NCBI GenBank assembly: GCA_003342895.1
Contig: PTFA01000192.1
Span: 893,378 to 957,377, forward strand
Origin: Casuarius casuarius
Lineage: Eukaryota > Chordata > Aves > Casuariiformes > Casuariidae
Reading direction: 5' to 3'
DNA: 64,000 nucleotides
In this document: in pieces, positions 14,315 to 26,210 of the stretch
Position numbering within the stretch: the stretch's first letter is position 1
How the letters are laid out: each line of letters begins with the position of its first letter
The notes under the pieces: model-generated
Told to the model about the DNA's origin: nothing
Databases searched by the model: none
Seen by the model: the letters and a program-made list of their open reading frames with translations, nothing else
Translations under genes and position numbers: made by a program

Positions 14315-17300
14315 AAAAGGACAGCCAAGCCGCTCCTCCCACGTTGCTCTCCACATCTGATGGTGATGACTCACCTGGCCCTTGCTAGGCTCCTTGTTTT
14401 CACACCTCCCTGCCGAGCGCCATGCTGGAGGGCAGCGCAGGGAGCCGAGGCAGAGTGGCAGGGAGAGAAAGGGCTGGTCTGGCTGTGCAGCCTGGGACCC
14501 ACACAGAGGGATCTGCAGCATTACCCGGGGGTGGCACAGAGCGGCCAGGCAGTGTCCGGCACTGGTTTGGTCAAAGATTGCAAAGCACCTGCTTGCATCC
14601 CAGCATGATAAAGTTACGGCTGCTATTTTAGGCTGGAAAAGTGCAGAAGAATAGACCTGAAAGCTCACTGCAAAGCCACAACGTGCATTTTACCAGGTGC
14701 CAGGTCCAGCGCTGGTGAGTCCAAGACACAGTGCTCTGTGGACTGGTGGCTGTGGACAGGGACTGCTTGTGACTCTGCAGGGTGCGGGCTCATGCGCTCC
14801 TCCCGGCCCTGGGTGAGAACAGCAGCCAGGCCCTCTGGCCTTTTTGCTCAAAGTTTCCTTTTGTGCCTGCAGGACAGAAGGCCTGTTGTGCATGCGAGAC
14901 ACAACGACAGCTGCCCTGGCATTTTGGGGTGGAGGGAGGGAGAGCTGTGAGATAGTAGTGAGACCCGCGCCCACGCCACCACAGCATGCTGCTGTATTCC
15001 CACGGCTGTCCTCAGTCTGCCGCAAGAGCTGAAGTTCTTGCTGCAGTTGGGGCCAGGTTAAAGGAAATCTCCCAGGGCCTTCCTCCCCAGGGCATCTCCG
15101 TCACCAAGACCGGACCAAAAGCATTTGTGTTAGCCCATCGTTTCCTCATTTGCCTACCCCGGGCTCCTCTGAGGTCTCCTTTCACTGCTGGGGGCATGAT
15201 AAGTCTAGCAGTGATTTTGCAGCTGCCTTGACCTCTAGAGAAATCCTGATTTCTTTAGTCAAAGCCAAGTTTCACCATCCACGAAGGCAGCATTTTGCCC
15301 TGCTGGGAGTTCCCATGAGCTCTGCCCATTGGGCTTGGGGTGGAGACAGGTCTGGAAAGAGGTAGAGTGTGCAGGACTGAAGGGAGGTGTACTGTAGGCT
15401 AGGACTGAGATGACTTGTTGGAGCTGTCTACGGTGTAAACCTGTGCACAAGCCCTTCTGAATCTCCTTCTTTGTTTCCTGTGGTCACGTCAGCAGCTCTT
15501 CATTCTCTCCAGGAGATGATTCTGCTTCCGTTGCTGCAATTTCCTGTGTTTCTCTCTCCCCCTCATGTCTGTAGAGCTAGGCAACATCAGCACAAAAACA
15601 GGATTTGAACTGCTTGAGAATTACCCTGATAACAATGACTGAAGAGACAGTATGTTGGCTGGGATCTTCCCCTGAGTCAGATCTAGCTGGGGCCCTCAGC
15701 TGTGCCAACCTCTGGCACCCTTGTGCCTAGACAGCCCTGGGGCCATTTGCACAAGGTGGGAATTTCAGGCAGGAGAATAAACAGCCAGAAGAGGGGAACT
15801 CCTAGAGCCCACGGGCAGACCCATCCATCCCTGCACCTTGGTGACAATGGCAAGCAAAACCAGCCCAGACTCTATCCCCATGACAGTCTCCATCTGCGCC
15901 TGGAGTCAAGAGAGCAGCAGGGACCAAGCCACGTTCTTCCTTTCAAATCCAACTCCATTTGTTAGGGGAAAGAGCATTTTCAGGGGGCATCTGAAAGAAA
16001 GCAGTTGCAATCCAGCTTCATCCATGGACAGAGCTCAAGGCAGCTCTGGCTTGCAGGCAGGACTCAGGAGCACTCTCTTGTGCTAATGTATCTAAGGACC
16101 ACCTTGCACCCCACTGGGGCAGAGCTGGTCTGCAGGTAGGCATGACTGGAGAAAATGTCCCTTAGCTGTCCCTCACTGGCTGCTATTTTCTCTTAGAGGG
16201 ATACAAATTCCTGTAAACATGCTCCCATGCACTTCTGGCTGGACATGCACATCTGTCCCTCAGCTCTGGCATGCCCAAGGGAGAGCTGGAATTGCTTAGC
16301 ATCCCGGATGGAGATTTGAGATTTGGGGAATGCTCAGACCATGGACAGACATCCTCACCTAGACCAAGCTCTGCTCCTGGAAGAGCTCCTGGTCCCCAGC
16401 TGCTCAGCACCACACACTTCCTAGAAGCTCCCACCCTTCCAGCATGCTGATGGAGCCATGGATAAAAGCATTGCTTGATTTTCTTCATGCAAAACCAGCC
16501 GGTGCAGCTGATGCGAAGAAAGAAGGGGCCTAGCAAGCCTGGCTGATTTTGCCTGAAGCAAATTAGGAAGCACATGCACAAACTGATCTGCTGGCAGATC
16601 TGGAGGCAGTGACAAGCACTGGGAAAGCTGTAGATAGGGAGCACAGCTGGATCCCAAAGAAGATGTGTCTATAGCTTCGCTCTGGCTTGTTTAACAAGCT
16701 GGGTTCATGCACACGCGTGTCTGCAGCCCATCCCCCTCACAGGTGCTTTCTCACCTCTAACCATGTGCTCCCTTCTCCTCACATGGCAGAGACCTGCAGT
16801 TTGGGGGCTGGAAAGTTAACGCCTGTTTTTGAGACTGTAGTGCTTATCTATACACAGCCATGGTCCCTCATGCAGGAACTAAAGGAGATCCAGCTTCAGA
16901 CAGTCCTAGCTGAGATCAAAATAAATCAGACGGGGACCTTAGCCAGCAAAAACTGACTTTGGAAAACAAAAACCACCTGAGCTCCTTCCCACTTGGCTTT
17001 ACGGTCTGGAAACCACTTTGCCTCACTTTAATGGTGAGCATCACGGTGTCTGCTTCCTCTTGGAGCTTCCTAGGGCAGCACGTACCTCGGTAGTAGAACA
17101 ACACAAGAGAGACGCCCTGCACAATGCTTGGAGAAGGAAAACCTCAAAGAAGTTCTGCTGCACCCCCCAGCAGATGCCAGGCTTGCAGACAAAAGCTGGG
17201 AGTGGGAAGCTGAGTCCAGCCTAACGTCTACAATAACTCTTTCCCTTCACTGTGGGCTGCGAAAGGCCCTATCCCCATTATACTTGATAAAGCAACCTGC

Positions 17301-19910
17301 AGTGATCCCTCCAGCCTTAGACCTGACCTTGCTGCTCTGAGCAGAGAGGACCACTGCACTTTGCAGTGGCTCTGGGGTGTCCAGCAGATGCCCAGGACCT
17401 GGAACAACCCACAGGAGCGAAGCCGACCATAGGTATGAGGCTGTCCTGTGAGGACAACAGGGTTATAGCCCCAATTTATCAACAGCGTGGCTTATCCATG
17501 ATTTCATGGTGAGAATGGAAGAGCTGAACTCTGAACTTTGGCCAGCGTAGGAGGTCTCTAACCAACAGAGACAGGAAATAGCTACAGTGAGCTAATAAAT
17601 AAATGGTGCAACTGTAGCTCTGCCTTACATGGTCTTCTTGGGGAATTTCCTTTGTTTTTTAGATTGGCTATTTATACCTTGGAGTGTAAAAATGATGTCA
17701 ATGAAGTCTCCGCTGTTCGCCACAAAGAAAACCAGCCCCAAGAATTTTTGCAGGGCTGAGAGACATCCTTGAGCAACTAGCTCTCAGAGACTGTTTACAA
17801 GGCTGGAAAAGTCAGCAGGAAACCCAAGCTGCTGTGCAATTCCTGAGGAGTCCCCTCCATTTCCATATGCTCCTTTAGAAGTCTGTTGCCTGCTGGTCAG
17901 TGGGCCAGTTTTCCCAAACTCTTCTAGGATATGGATCTGCCCCTGTAAAAGTCTGTATTATCTCTGACAATCCCCCAGAACATCTCTGACTCTCCCAGTC
18001 TGTCATTCTCTCCTTTTGTCTTCCCTGCTCCTTTTTCTCTTCTCCACCCTCTGTCCCTGAGCGCTGCCAAGGAATTCAGCTCCAGTTTTGGAGGTCCTCA
18101 AATGCAGACCTGTGTGCCTGAACACCCTGGCGCTGTTCCACCAACCTGTCCAGCAGGGACGGGGGAAGCAGGCCATGGGATTTGCTGCTGCCCTTGGAAA
18201 GTTTAGGAGGCATTTTGGAGAGCTGAGGTCCTAGCCATGCTGTGCATCGTGAACAAAAAAGCTGTTTCTACCACTCATGGATGGGAAATCAAAGGTTAAG
18301 CCCAAAAGAAAAAGGTTCATCAGTTCAAGCTGAGTTTGCTTAGCCAGGGCTCTGGCCCAAGGATGTGGCAAAGGGGCCCACATGTTTCTCAGCCTGTGCA
18401 TCAGCGCGCACCAGGGTGGGACAGGAAGGTTCGGGTCCTCTTGTGAGGGTCACGTGGTGATGGTGGCTTACAGCTCTGACTGGAAAAGTCACTTGGCTGT
18501 TGGGCCTCACAGGCTGTCCTGCCTGCTCTTCCCTCTCCTCTGTGGTGGAGCTGCCTCACCATCTGGACGCATGCAGTGGGCTGCCCGCGGGATCCTCCTG
18601 CCAGCTTTGCCTCTCCAGGTGGGCCGGTGTCGCTCCCTGTCTTAATCATGTCTTGCTTCATCTGCACGTTTCTTTTATCCTGATTACCAGCTTAACAAAC
18701 AAGCTCTTGTTTAACACGAATTAAGCCAATGTTTCACTATGTGACAAGGCATTTACTGTCATGAGGGGCGTGAGGAGACAAAGAAAGTATTCAAGGAGGA
18801 AGGAGAGGAAGGGAAAAGGGGGACTAAAAGAGCCCATTGCACCCAGGGTCATTTTCCTCTTTTCCTGCCCTCCATCTCTGCTGTGAGGGTGCCTGTCTGC
18901 AAACCCCCGGAGCAGTGCAACGCAGCCCAGCCAGGCCTGTGGCAAGTCCAGGTCTGGTGGGAAGAGCTGGGCAGGAGAAGGAAAATATAAGGTGGAGAGA
19001 AAAGTGAGCAGCCAGTGCCTGGTGACGGAGGGGGGGAAGAAATGTCCGAGCTTAGCGGGAGGGGAGCGGGTGGGAGGAATATCCGCGTGGTCCATTTGGC
19101 CTGTAGGTGCAATCGCACTCCTTTCTTCCTGCTGTGGTCACCCTGCGTGATTAGGCGCTGCGATGACGAGCCCACACGAGCGCTCGGCAGCCAGCAAAAC
19201 TGCCGCTGCCTGCCCCGGCACCCGCAGGCAGGGGCGGCTGGTGGTGGGTGGGAAGGGAAAAGCCAGCTCAAGTTCAGGGGTTGCCAATGTACTTGAGACA
19301 AGAAAAGCTCTTGCTGGTGACACATGCATCAGGTGTTTGGAGACGATAACAAAACCTGCCTGAGGTCATCGATATTTAATTAGCAAAGGGCTTGGTTAAA
19401 CATTAATCCTGGGGCCAGGAGGGAGGGGAAAAGTACTGAAGTGAAGAGAGACGTTTAACTCTTTGCAGAGAAACGTGAAGGAGAGGGAAAGCCGCCCGCA
19501 AGGAGAGGAGCTCTCCACAATCGGACCCTGTTGGATGCTGTCATTAGAGAGGCAGAGCTGGAGGAAAAGCTTTGGGGCACACACACCTCTCGGGGCTCAG
19601 TGGGAAGGGGGCATTTTACCACGTGGAAATGAAATGGGTTAAAATCAGACACTCTGCGTTCCTGGAGGGTGCCTGGGGGCACTGCCGCGCTTTCTCTCTG
19701 GCAGCTGAGTCACGGCCCGCTACCTGTGCGGGTTTGCACGCGGGCGGCAGAGCGAGCGCCGCGGAGGCAGGCGCCTGCAGCCCCCTCTTCGCCCGCCGTC
19801 TGCCCCATTTCCACCAGCGGCTGCGCCCCTAGTGCCCTGATCTGGCACCCCTGCCCCAGGGGGATGCGTCTTGCCCTCAGCCCTGACTGAGAGCTTGGCT
19901 CCCCAGCGCG

Positions 19911-19968
19911 AGGAGGAGGAGGAGGAGGAGGAGGAGGAGGAGGAGGAGGAGGAGGGAGGGAGGGATGG
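19911..19968 (+). repeat. AGG trinucleotide repeat (about 15 copies) with GGGA tail
   Basis: Perfect AGG units from 19911 to about 19955, then GGGA units. Purine-only plus strand. Confidence 0.95.
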
Positions 19969-20033
19969 GGGCCTTAGCTAGGGTTTCCCTTTAGGAGGAT
20001 GGCTCAGGATGATGAAGAAGGGATGCCGAAGGC

Positions 20034-20056
20034 TCAGGTGGGGGTGGGGGGGGGGG
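20034..20056 (+). repeat. G-rich run
   Basis: Interrupted G tracts (G5-G11). Several other G runs lie nearby, at 20413-20428 and 22101-22125. Confidence 0.85.
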
Positions 20057-22100
20057 ATGCATGCATTTTTACCTGCCATGTGATGAGCATGGCCTGACAC
20101 CCCAGCACGCTCTGGGGACCCTGGTGCTGCCTGCTCCGGCTGGCTCTGGGGCGCTGTGGGGGGAGAGCCCATCTCATTTCCAGCCACAGCATCCTCAGGC
20201 AAAGCCAGATTTTTTTTTTTTCCTTTCCACTGTTATCAACCCCTGTGCAGGGAAAATATCTTAGACCTGATCCTCACTCCACAGAGGCATCCCCTTCTGC
20301 TCCCTGCTACCTCCCTCCTCCAAAATCCCCTCTTGGCTGCCCCGACCCTGACACTTGTAATTACCCCTGGAGATCACAGGGACCTGCTGAAAGATCGAGC
20401 GTGAGAGAGGCCGGGGCGGGGGGGGGAGGACATGAAAAGCAGCCGCAACCCTTGCCTACAGCCAGGTCCTCCGTCGTACCAGCAGCCCCCCACGGCACCA
20501 GGGACACCTGGGGAAGGGTGTGTGAGGCAGAGGGGAGAGGAAACCCACTCAGGAGATGAGCCATTCAGGATGACCAGCCACAGGGTCTCCTGTCCTCCTC
20601 TATCCCCCTGTGTGGACAGGACCGGACGTCTGCCTGGAGGGTCATACTCCTTCCCTCCCAGGTGTTTTTCTAGCCCAGGCATTTCTTGCTTTCTCCTGCC
20701 TCTAGGAAAGGTGGCTCTGGAAATAAGGCTCTGAGGTCTCCTCGTGAGCTTTCCTCCTCCACAGCTCAGTTTCTCCATCAAACAGCAGCGATGAGGCCTG
20801 GCACTGGGAAAACTTTGGAGTCATCTGCATTGCGCCCCGCATTGCACCCTTCACCTGCATGATCTCCTGCAGCAGGTGGGGACGAGTTTCGGACTGGGTA
20901 GAGGGCTCGGCTGCTGGGAGAAGGTGGCAAGGGTGTCCCTCGGAGGAGGAGGTTGGTGTGGGAGAGTGACACCTGGGCTCTGCAGCCAGGCAAGAGCATG
21001 TCTTCAGCCGGTGCTTGCTTGGGGAGGCAGTGGGAAATGCAGCTCCGCTTATCCCCAGCATTTCCTGCCAGATGGCCAGCATCCCCCCGGGGCTCAGCTC
21101 CATGTCCCCACAGGGAAAGCCCTCTCAGAAATGAGGAAGGAGAAGTGGGGATGCTGCGCCCAGCTGGGCATCATGGCCAAGGTGTCCTGCTCATCACTTG
21201 CCAGCAGCCGGGTCTGCCATGGGGACGTTTCTCCTCCTTCCTGGTGGGCCACCCCATGCTTAGTGCTGGGACTGCTGGCCTTTGACGGTGCTCAGCCGGG
21301 GCTGCTGCAGGGCACCATTCCCACACCCGTGGCCATGGTGGCGGTCTCCCACCCCCCCCGTCTCCTCCCCACTCTCCTCGCACGCCATGGAGCTGCGCTT
21401 GGGGGCTGCGGGAACAGGCGGGAGGAATTCCTGGCTGGGCTTCAGAGGAGACGCCTGCACAGGCAGCCGCGTCCGCCGCGCGCACACGTCAGGATTCCAG
21501 CACCCCGCAGCACCCGCGGGAAGACGGCCAAGCTGGGCCCGCACTGGGGTGAGCGGCCAAGGATGGGGGCCCCCCCGGCATCCCTCGCCCTCGCCTGGGG
21601 CAGCGAGGCCAAGCCAGGGGGCTGCAGAGGCTTCCCAGGAGGGAGAGCTCTAAAGGGCCTGGGAGGATCTTTCTGGCCAGCCAGCGTCTTCTTGGACATC
21701 TGGAAGAGATTAGAAAGCAAACGTGCTGCAGTGCTTCTTGGTGGCTGGCGCACCTGTTTTTCCAAACCCGTGGTGCTAGACCTGTGCCAGAGGCAGGTCT
21801 CGGGGCAGGGGGACCTCGAGGCTGCTCTGGGCCAAGCTATGAACGCTCATCTCACAAAGCATCCTGGTGGCCAAAGGGCCTTTGGGAAAGGGCTGCACAG
21901 ATTTCCAAAGAGCCCTGTTTGGGCAGCAGCAGCACGGCAAGGGCCTGTTGCTGGGGTGGGGTTTGAAGCAGCAGGAAGCCACAGCAGGGATGTCACTCCC
22001 CCTTCTCTTATCCCTGCTTTTCACCATGGCACTGATGAAGGCATTGATGAAGAGGAGGGAGGTGTGGGACAGGTTTAGAAGATTTTCAACCTGGTGCAAA

Positions 22101-22125
22101 GGGGGGGGGGGGAGAGGGGGAGAAG
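22101..22125 (+). repeat. G12 run with GGGA purine tract
   Basis: Twelve consecutive G followed by AGAGGGGGAGAAG. Confidence 0.85.
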
Positions 22126-23247
22126 AAACTGTTGAGGTGCACCTTCCTGTCTTCCCTTTGCCATGAGCCCGGGCTATTAGTGCTTTCTTGTCCCTCATAG
22201 CAGTGACAGCTGTGTGCCTGGCCTGCACCCTCCACGTGGGAACAGTCAGATGCAGTGCAGGCATTGCCGATGTCCCCGCGGTGTCAGAGTGGAAGAGGAG
22301 ATAAAGTCAAAAGGGGGAAGGAGCTGCGGTCCAGGTGCCAAGTGGACATTGCACAACCAGCTGTAAGGAGAAAGGCTGGAGGCTGCAACATTGCTGGCTC
22401 CCAGCTCCCAGGAGGAGAACAGGAGGATGTGGGCTCTGCTCTGCTCTGGCCCTGGAGGCAGGTGCTTGGAGCTGTGCTCTTTTCTGTCTCTGAGGCTTTT
22501 TACATGGCCTTGGGCAAGTGAGTCACGAAGGCCAGCATTCCCCAAAGCTTCCCAGAAGGTTGTGCCTGCAGCAGGAGCCTGACTGCAGCTGAGCATCACC
22601 CAGGCTGGCCGGAGGGGGTGTTTTGTCTGCACAGCTTCTGCACCCTGGGCAAAAAGATGTCTGGGAACTGGATTGGGCTTCAAATGATGAAAGTGCAGAG
22701 GACTTCAGAGAAACATGGCATTCTCCACTCTGCACCTCTGCAGACTCCTCCAGAGAAGCAACACAGCCAGGACTGCTGTGAGTGCGGGAGGAGAGAGATT
22801 TGGGGTGGCCCTTTGGACAGCTCAGCTGAAAGCTCAGAGCACGACTGGCCGGGGCCAAGGTGTTTTGCCCGAGAGGAACAGCCAGGCGCTGCTAGTTCAT
22901 CTTTTTATCTTGTCCTCCCTCAAGAGCAGGCTGCCGTCACTGGATTTCTTGCCCTTTGCCATGAGCAAACCCACTTCCCCTCGCCCACGAGGTCTGCAGA
23001 GAAACACGAAGAGTGAGGAAATCCCCCACTTCGGGGCCAAGGCAACACCATCACCACCACCACCCCCTTCCCAAACCTTAGAAAGCCTCAGCAGCGGGGA
23101 GGCCCTGCTGTCGGCAGCCACGACCAGAGCCAGGAGGTGCCCGGCGAGCTGCGGGAGCATCTGAGGAGGCATCGCCACTGCTTCGCCAGGCTGGCTTGCC
23201 ATGACGGAGCCGGGCAGCCCTGCGGGGTTAGGAGGATCCTGACCCCA

Positions 23248-23262
23248 ATAATAATAATAATA
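23248..23262 (+). repeat. AAT trinucleotide repeat
   Basis: Five AAT-type units in otherwise GC-rich sequence. Confidence 0.85.
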
Positions 23263-24381
23263 ACACTAAAAACTTGCTCACCGGGAGAAATGGCAGGGGC
23301 AAGGAAGGTGAGACGGGGAAGAGCAGGGGGAGCTCACAGGGGAAGAGCAGAGGTGGCCGGCCTGTGGGAGAGCTGCCGCAGCCCTGACTCCTCGCAGTGG
23401 TAGGGCTCGGCTTGGGGAAGGGCGAAAGGGGCTGAAAAAGCCATTAGTGAAAGCAGCAGCTTCTCTGGACATCGTTTTTACTAAGTTCAGCTTGGAAATG
23501 AGCAGCGTAATTTATTGCCCACACATGTTTCTCTGGCTTTGATGAAGGACGTCCCACGCAGGAGGCTGAAGTTTGGGTGCAGGGGGCACCTTTTAGGAGA
23601 GCCCCTGTCAGCCCTAGTCCTGCAGGCTGGGGCCAATCTCTGCAACCAAAGACCGTCACGAACCTGGCTCAGGCCAACTGCTGGCTGTACCGAAGAGGAA
23701 ACCTGCCTGACTCTAGCAAACGGAGGCCACGGAGATCCTCTGAGCAGAGCTGGCTGCCGAGAGCACCCACCAAGCCGAAGGGAGGCACGCGGGTCTCCCT
23801 AACGGGGCTGAAGTCCTCGGGGGGGTGGGCCTCGGCACGGGAGGGGTGCGAGGTTAAGGAAGAGGCCGCGGCTGTGGCCAGGGTGGGAGCACGGGGCCCA
23901 CTGGGGAGGCAGATGCAGGGATTTCGTCTGCGAGGAGTGAGGAAATGTCCTGGAGCTGTTTGATCTCATTGTATGTGGGGAAGTGGGACTGGGCGTCCAG
24001 TCTTCTGTAACTAAACAAAGATTATAAATACCTCCCATGATCAACACTGCCGAACAGATGCAGCCCTGCAAGGCCCCAGATACTGGCTAATTCCCAAAGG
24101 GGAAAAATGAACTTTGGTTTTAGTCCAAATATAGTCCAGATAAGAGCGGTGCATAAGGCAGAAATGCCCTGCGACGCGTATTTGGAAAATTTGAGGGGAA
24201 TTTCTCCCTCCCAAATCTGGCAGGAGGATACACTTTCGGGGAGGAGCGACTTCTCTCACCGAGATCCTCGGCTGTCTGTCTTACCAGACGTGTGCAGCAG
24301 GAGCTGGCCTTTCTGTTTGGTTTTAAATTCAGTCTCTGTCACTGCTGGGCTGGTGTCAAGAGGGAAATTTTGGGGGGGGGG

Positions 24382-25376
24382 NNNNNNNNNNNNNNNNNNN
24401 NNNNNNNNNNNNNNNNNNNNNNNNNNNNNNNNNNNNNNNNNNNNNNNNNNNNNNNNNNNNNNNNNNNNNNNNNNNNNNNNNNNNNNNNNNNNNNNNNNNN
24501 NNNNNNNNNNNNNNNNNNNNNNNNNNNNNNNNNNNNNNNNNNNNNNNNNNNNNNNNNNNNNNNNNNNNNNNNNNNNNNNNNNNNNNNNNNNNNNNNNNNN
24601 NNNNNNNNNNNNNNNNNNNNNNNNNNNNNNNNNNNNNNNNNNNNNNNNNNNNNNNNNNNNNNNNNNNNNNNNNNNNNNNNNNNNNNNNNNNNNNNNNNNN
24701 NNNNNNNNNNNNNNNNNNNNNNNNNNNNNNNNNNNNNNNNNNNNNNNNNNNNNNNNNNNNNNNNNNNNNNNNNNNNNNNNNNNNNNNNNNNNNNNNNNNN
24801 NNNNNNNNNNNNNNNNNNNNNNNNNNNNNNNNNNNNNNNNNNNNNNNNNNNNNNNNNNNNNNNNNNNNNNNNNNNNNNNNNNNNNNNNNNNNNNNNNNNN
24901 NNNNNNNNNNNNNNNNNNNNNNNNNNNNNNNNNNNNNNNNNNNNNNNNNNNNNNNNNNNNNNNNNNNNNNNNNNNNNNNNNNNNNNNNNNNNNNNNNNNN
25001 NNNNNNNNNNNNNNNNNNNNNNNNNNNNNNNNNNNNNNNNNNNNNNNNNNNNNNNNNNNNNNNNNNNNNNNNNNNNNNNNNNNNNNNNNNNNNNNNNNNN
25101 NNNNNNNNNNNNNNNNNNNNNNNNNNNNNNNNNNNNNNNNNNNNNNNNNNNNNNNNNNNNNNNNNNNNNNNNNNNNNNNNNNNNNNNNNNNNNNNNNNNN
25201 NNNNNNNNNNNNNNNNNNNNNNNNNNNNNNNNNNNNNNNNNNNNNNNNNNNNNNNNNNNNNNNNNNNNNNNNNNNNNNNNNNNNNNNNNNNNNNNNNNNN
25301 NNNNNNNNNNNNNNNNNNNNNNNNNNNNNNNNNNNNNNNNNNNNNNNNNNNNNNNNNNNNNNNNNNNNNNNNNNNN
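24382..25376. other. Assembly gap (995 N)
   Basis: An N run directly preceded by a G10-11 homopolymer and followed by ggg, within a GC-rich stretch. Any open frame drawn across it is meaningless. Confidence 0.99.
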
Positions 25377-26202
25377 GGGCATCAGAAATGACTGCGCAAG
25401 AGGGATTTTTCCCCCAAAATACACTTGAAAATACACTTGAGGTCAAAAGTGGAGATGCTCAGCCTGCTGCACACAGGCAGTGGGGACAGCTCCGAGGCCA
25501 GCGAGTGTCCTGGAGGATGAGAGGGGCATAAGGAGGGTGCGAGTGAGCTGGCAGAGCCAGCGAGGCTGCTGTCCCCAAGCAAGTGGTGGCAGCCTCCTAT
25601 CCCCTGGCCTCTTGCTGCTGTTTCCACCCCGTGGGTCGCTGAGGTACTTCTAAGGGTTGGTGGGAAGCCAGACGGTTGTCAGATACAAAACCGGCGGGGC
25701 TTGCACTTTTTGCAGGAAAATGCTTAGGGGGCCTGCAAATCAAACCACCACCGTGCTTGAAGAGGCCTTGCTGCTCCGCTAGCACCAGGACAGAGCAGCA
25801 GCTGCTTCCAACCTGCCCAAGCCGCCCTACAAACTGCAACACGTGCGGGGAGACCTTCTGGATTTGCCGTGCGCCACCGAAAGCAGCCGCGTGCTGCATG
25901 AACCTGAGTCGTGCCTCCCCTGGGGCATGCTAATACGCTCCTCTTCCATGTCGAGCATACTTGAAGCTCCCTGCCTGTCACTCAGATCAAAGGCGGGCGC
26001 CGGGGCACGAGGCGGCGGTGTCAGCTGGGCCGCTTGTGAAGCTAATTGCGAGAGCAAAGACCTCTGACTTGAACCCGCTCTCTCCCCCTAAGGCATCCTC
26101 AATGCACTTCTAATGTCTTTGCTCAAACTTTGCAGCTGTGTCTTGTTTCATCTCTGGCAAAGGAAAGAGGCAGCATCGGAGCCAGATGTGCCCCGGGAAG
26201 GC

Positions 26203-26210
26203 TATAAAAG
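26203..26210 (+). promoter_or_regulatory. Isolated TATAAAAG box in GC-rich context
   Basis: GGCTATAAAAGCAG followed by GC-rich sequence, a textbook TATA context. No gene is recognised downstream on the plus strand before RPL3's 3' end. It may be fortuitous or mark an unannotated transcript. Confidence 0.3.

Larger units (their letters stand above)
1..24381. other. Left intergenic flank, no gene recognised
   Basis: Read on both strands. All open frames are short, non-homologous to anything I recognise, or composition-driven. Mammalian synteny predicts PDGFB on the minus strand here or further left, but none of its exon signatures (signal peptide, CNNRNVQC core) was seen. GC content rises from about 18.8 kb, with CpG-bearing patches at 19.0-19.9, 21.3-21.7 and 23.1-23.9 kb. 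The rest is ordinary non-coding sequence with simple repeats and MIR-like fossils listed separately. Confidence 0.6.

Noticed and set aside
20876..22078. 400-codon plus-strand open frame
   Set aside because: It begins at GTG, lies in GC-rich DNA where stop codons are rare, is open on both strands over the same stretch, and shows no domain or homology I recognise.
24107..25531. Open frames of 365-474 codons across the first gap
   Set aside because: They consist mostly of unknown residues from N bases; no coding evidence on either side.
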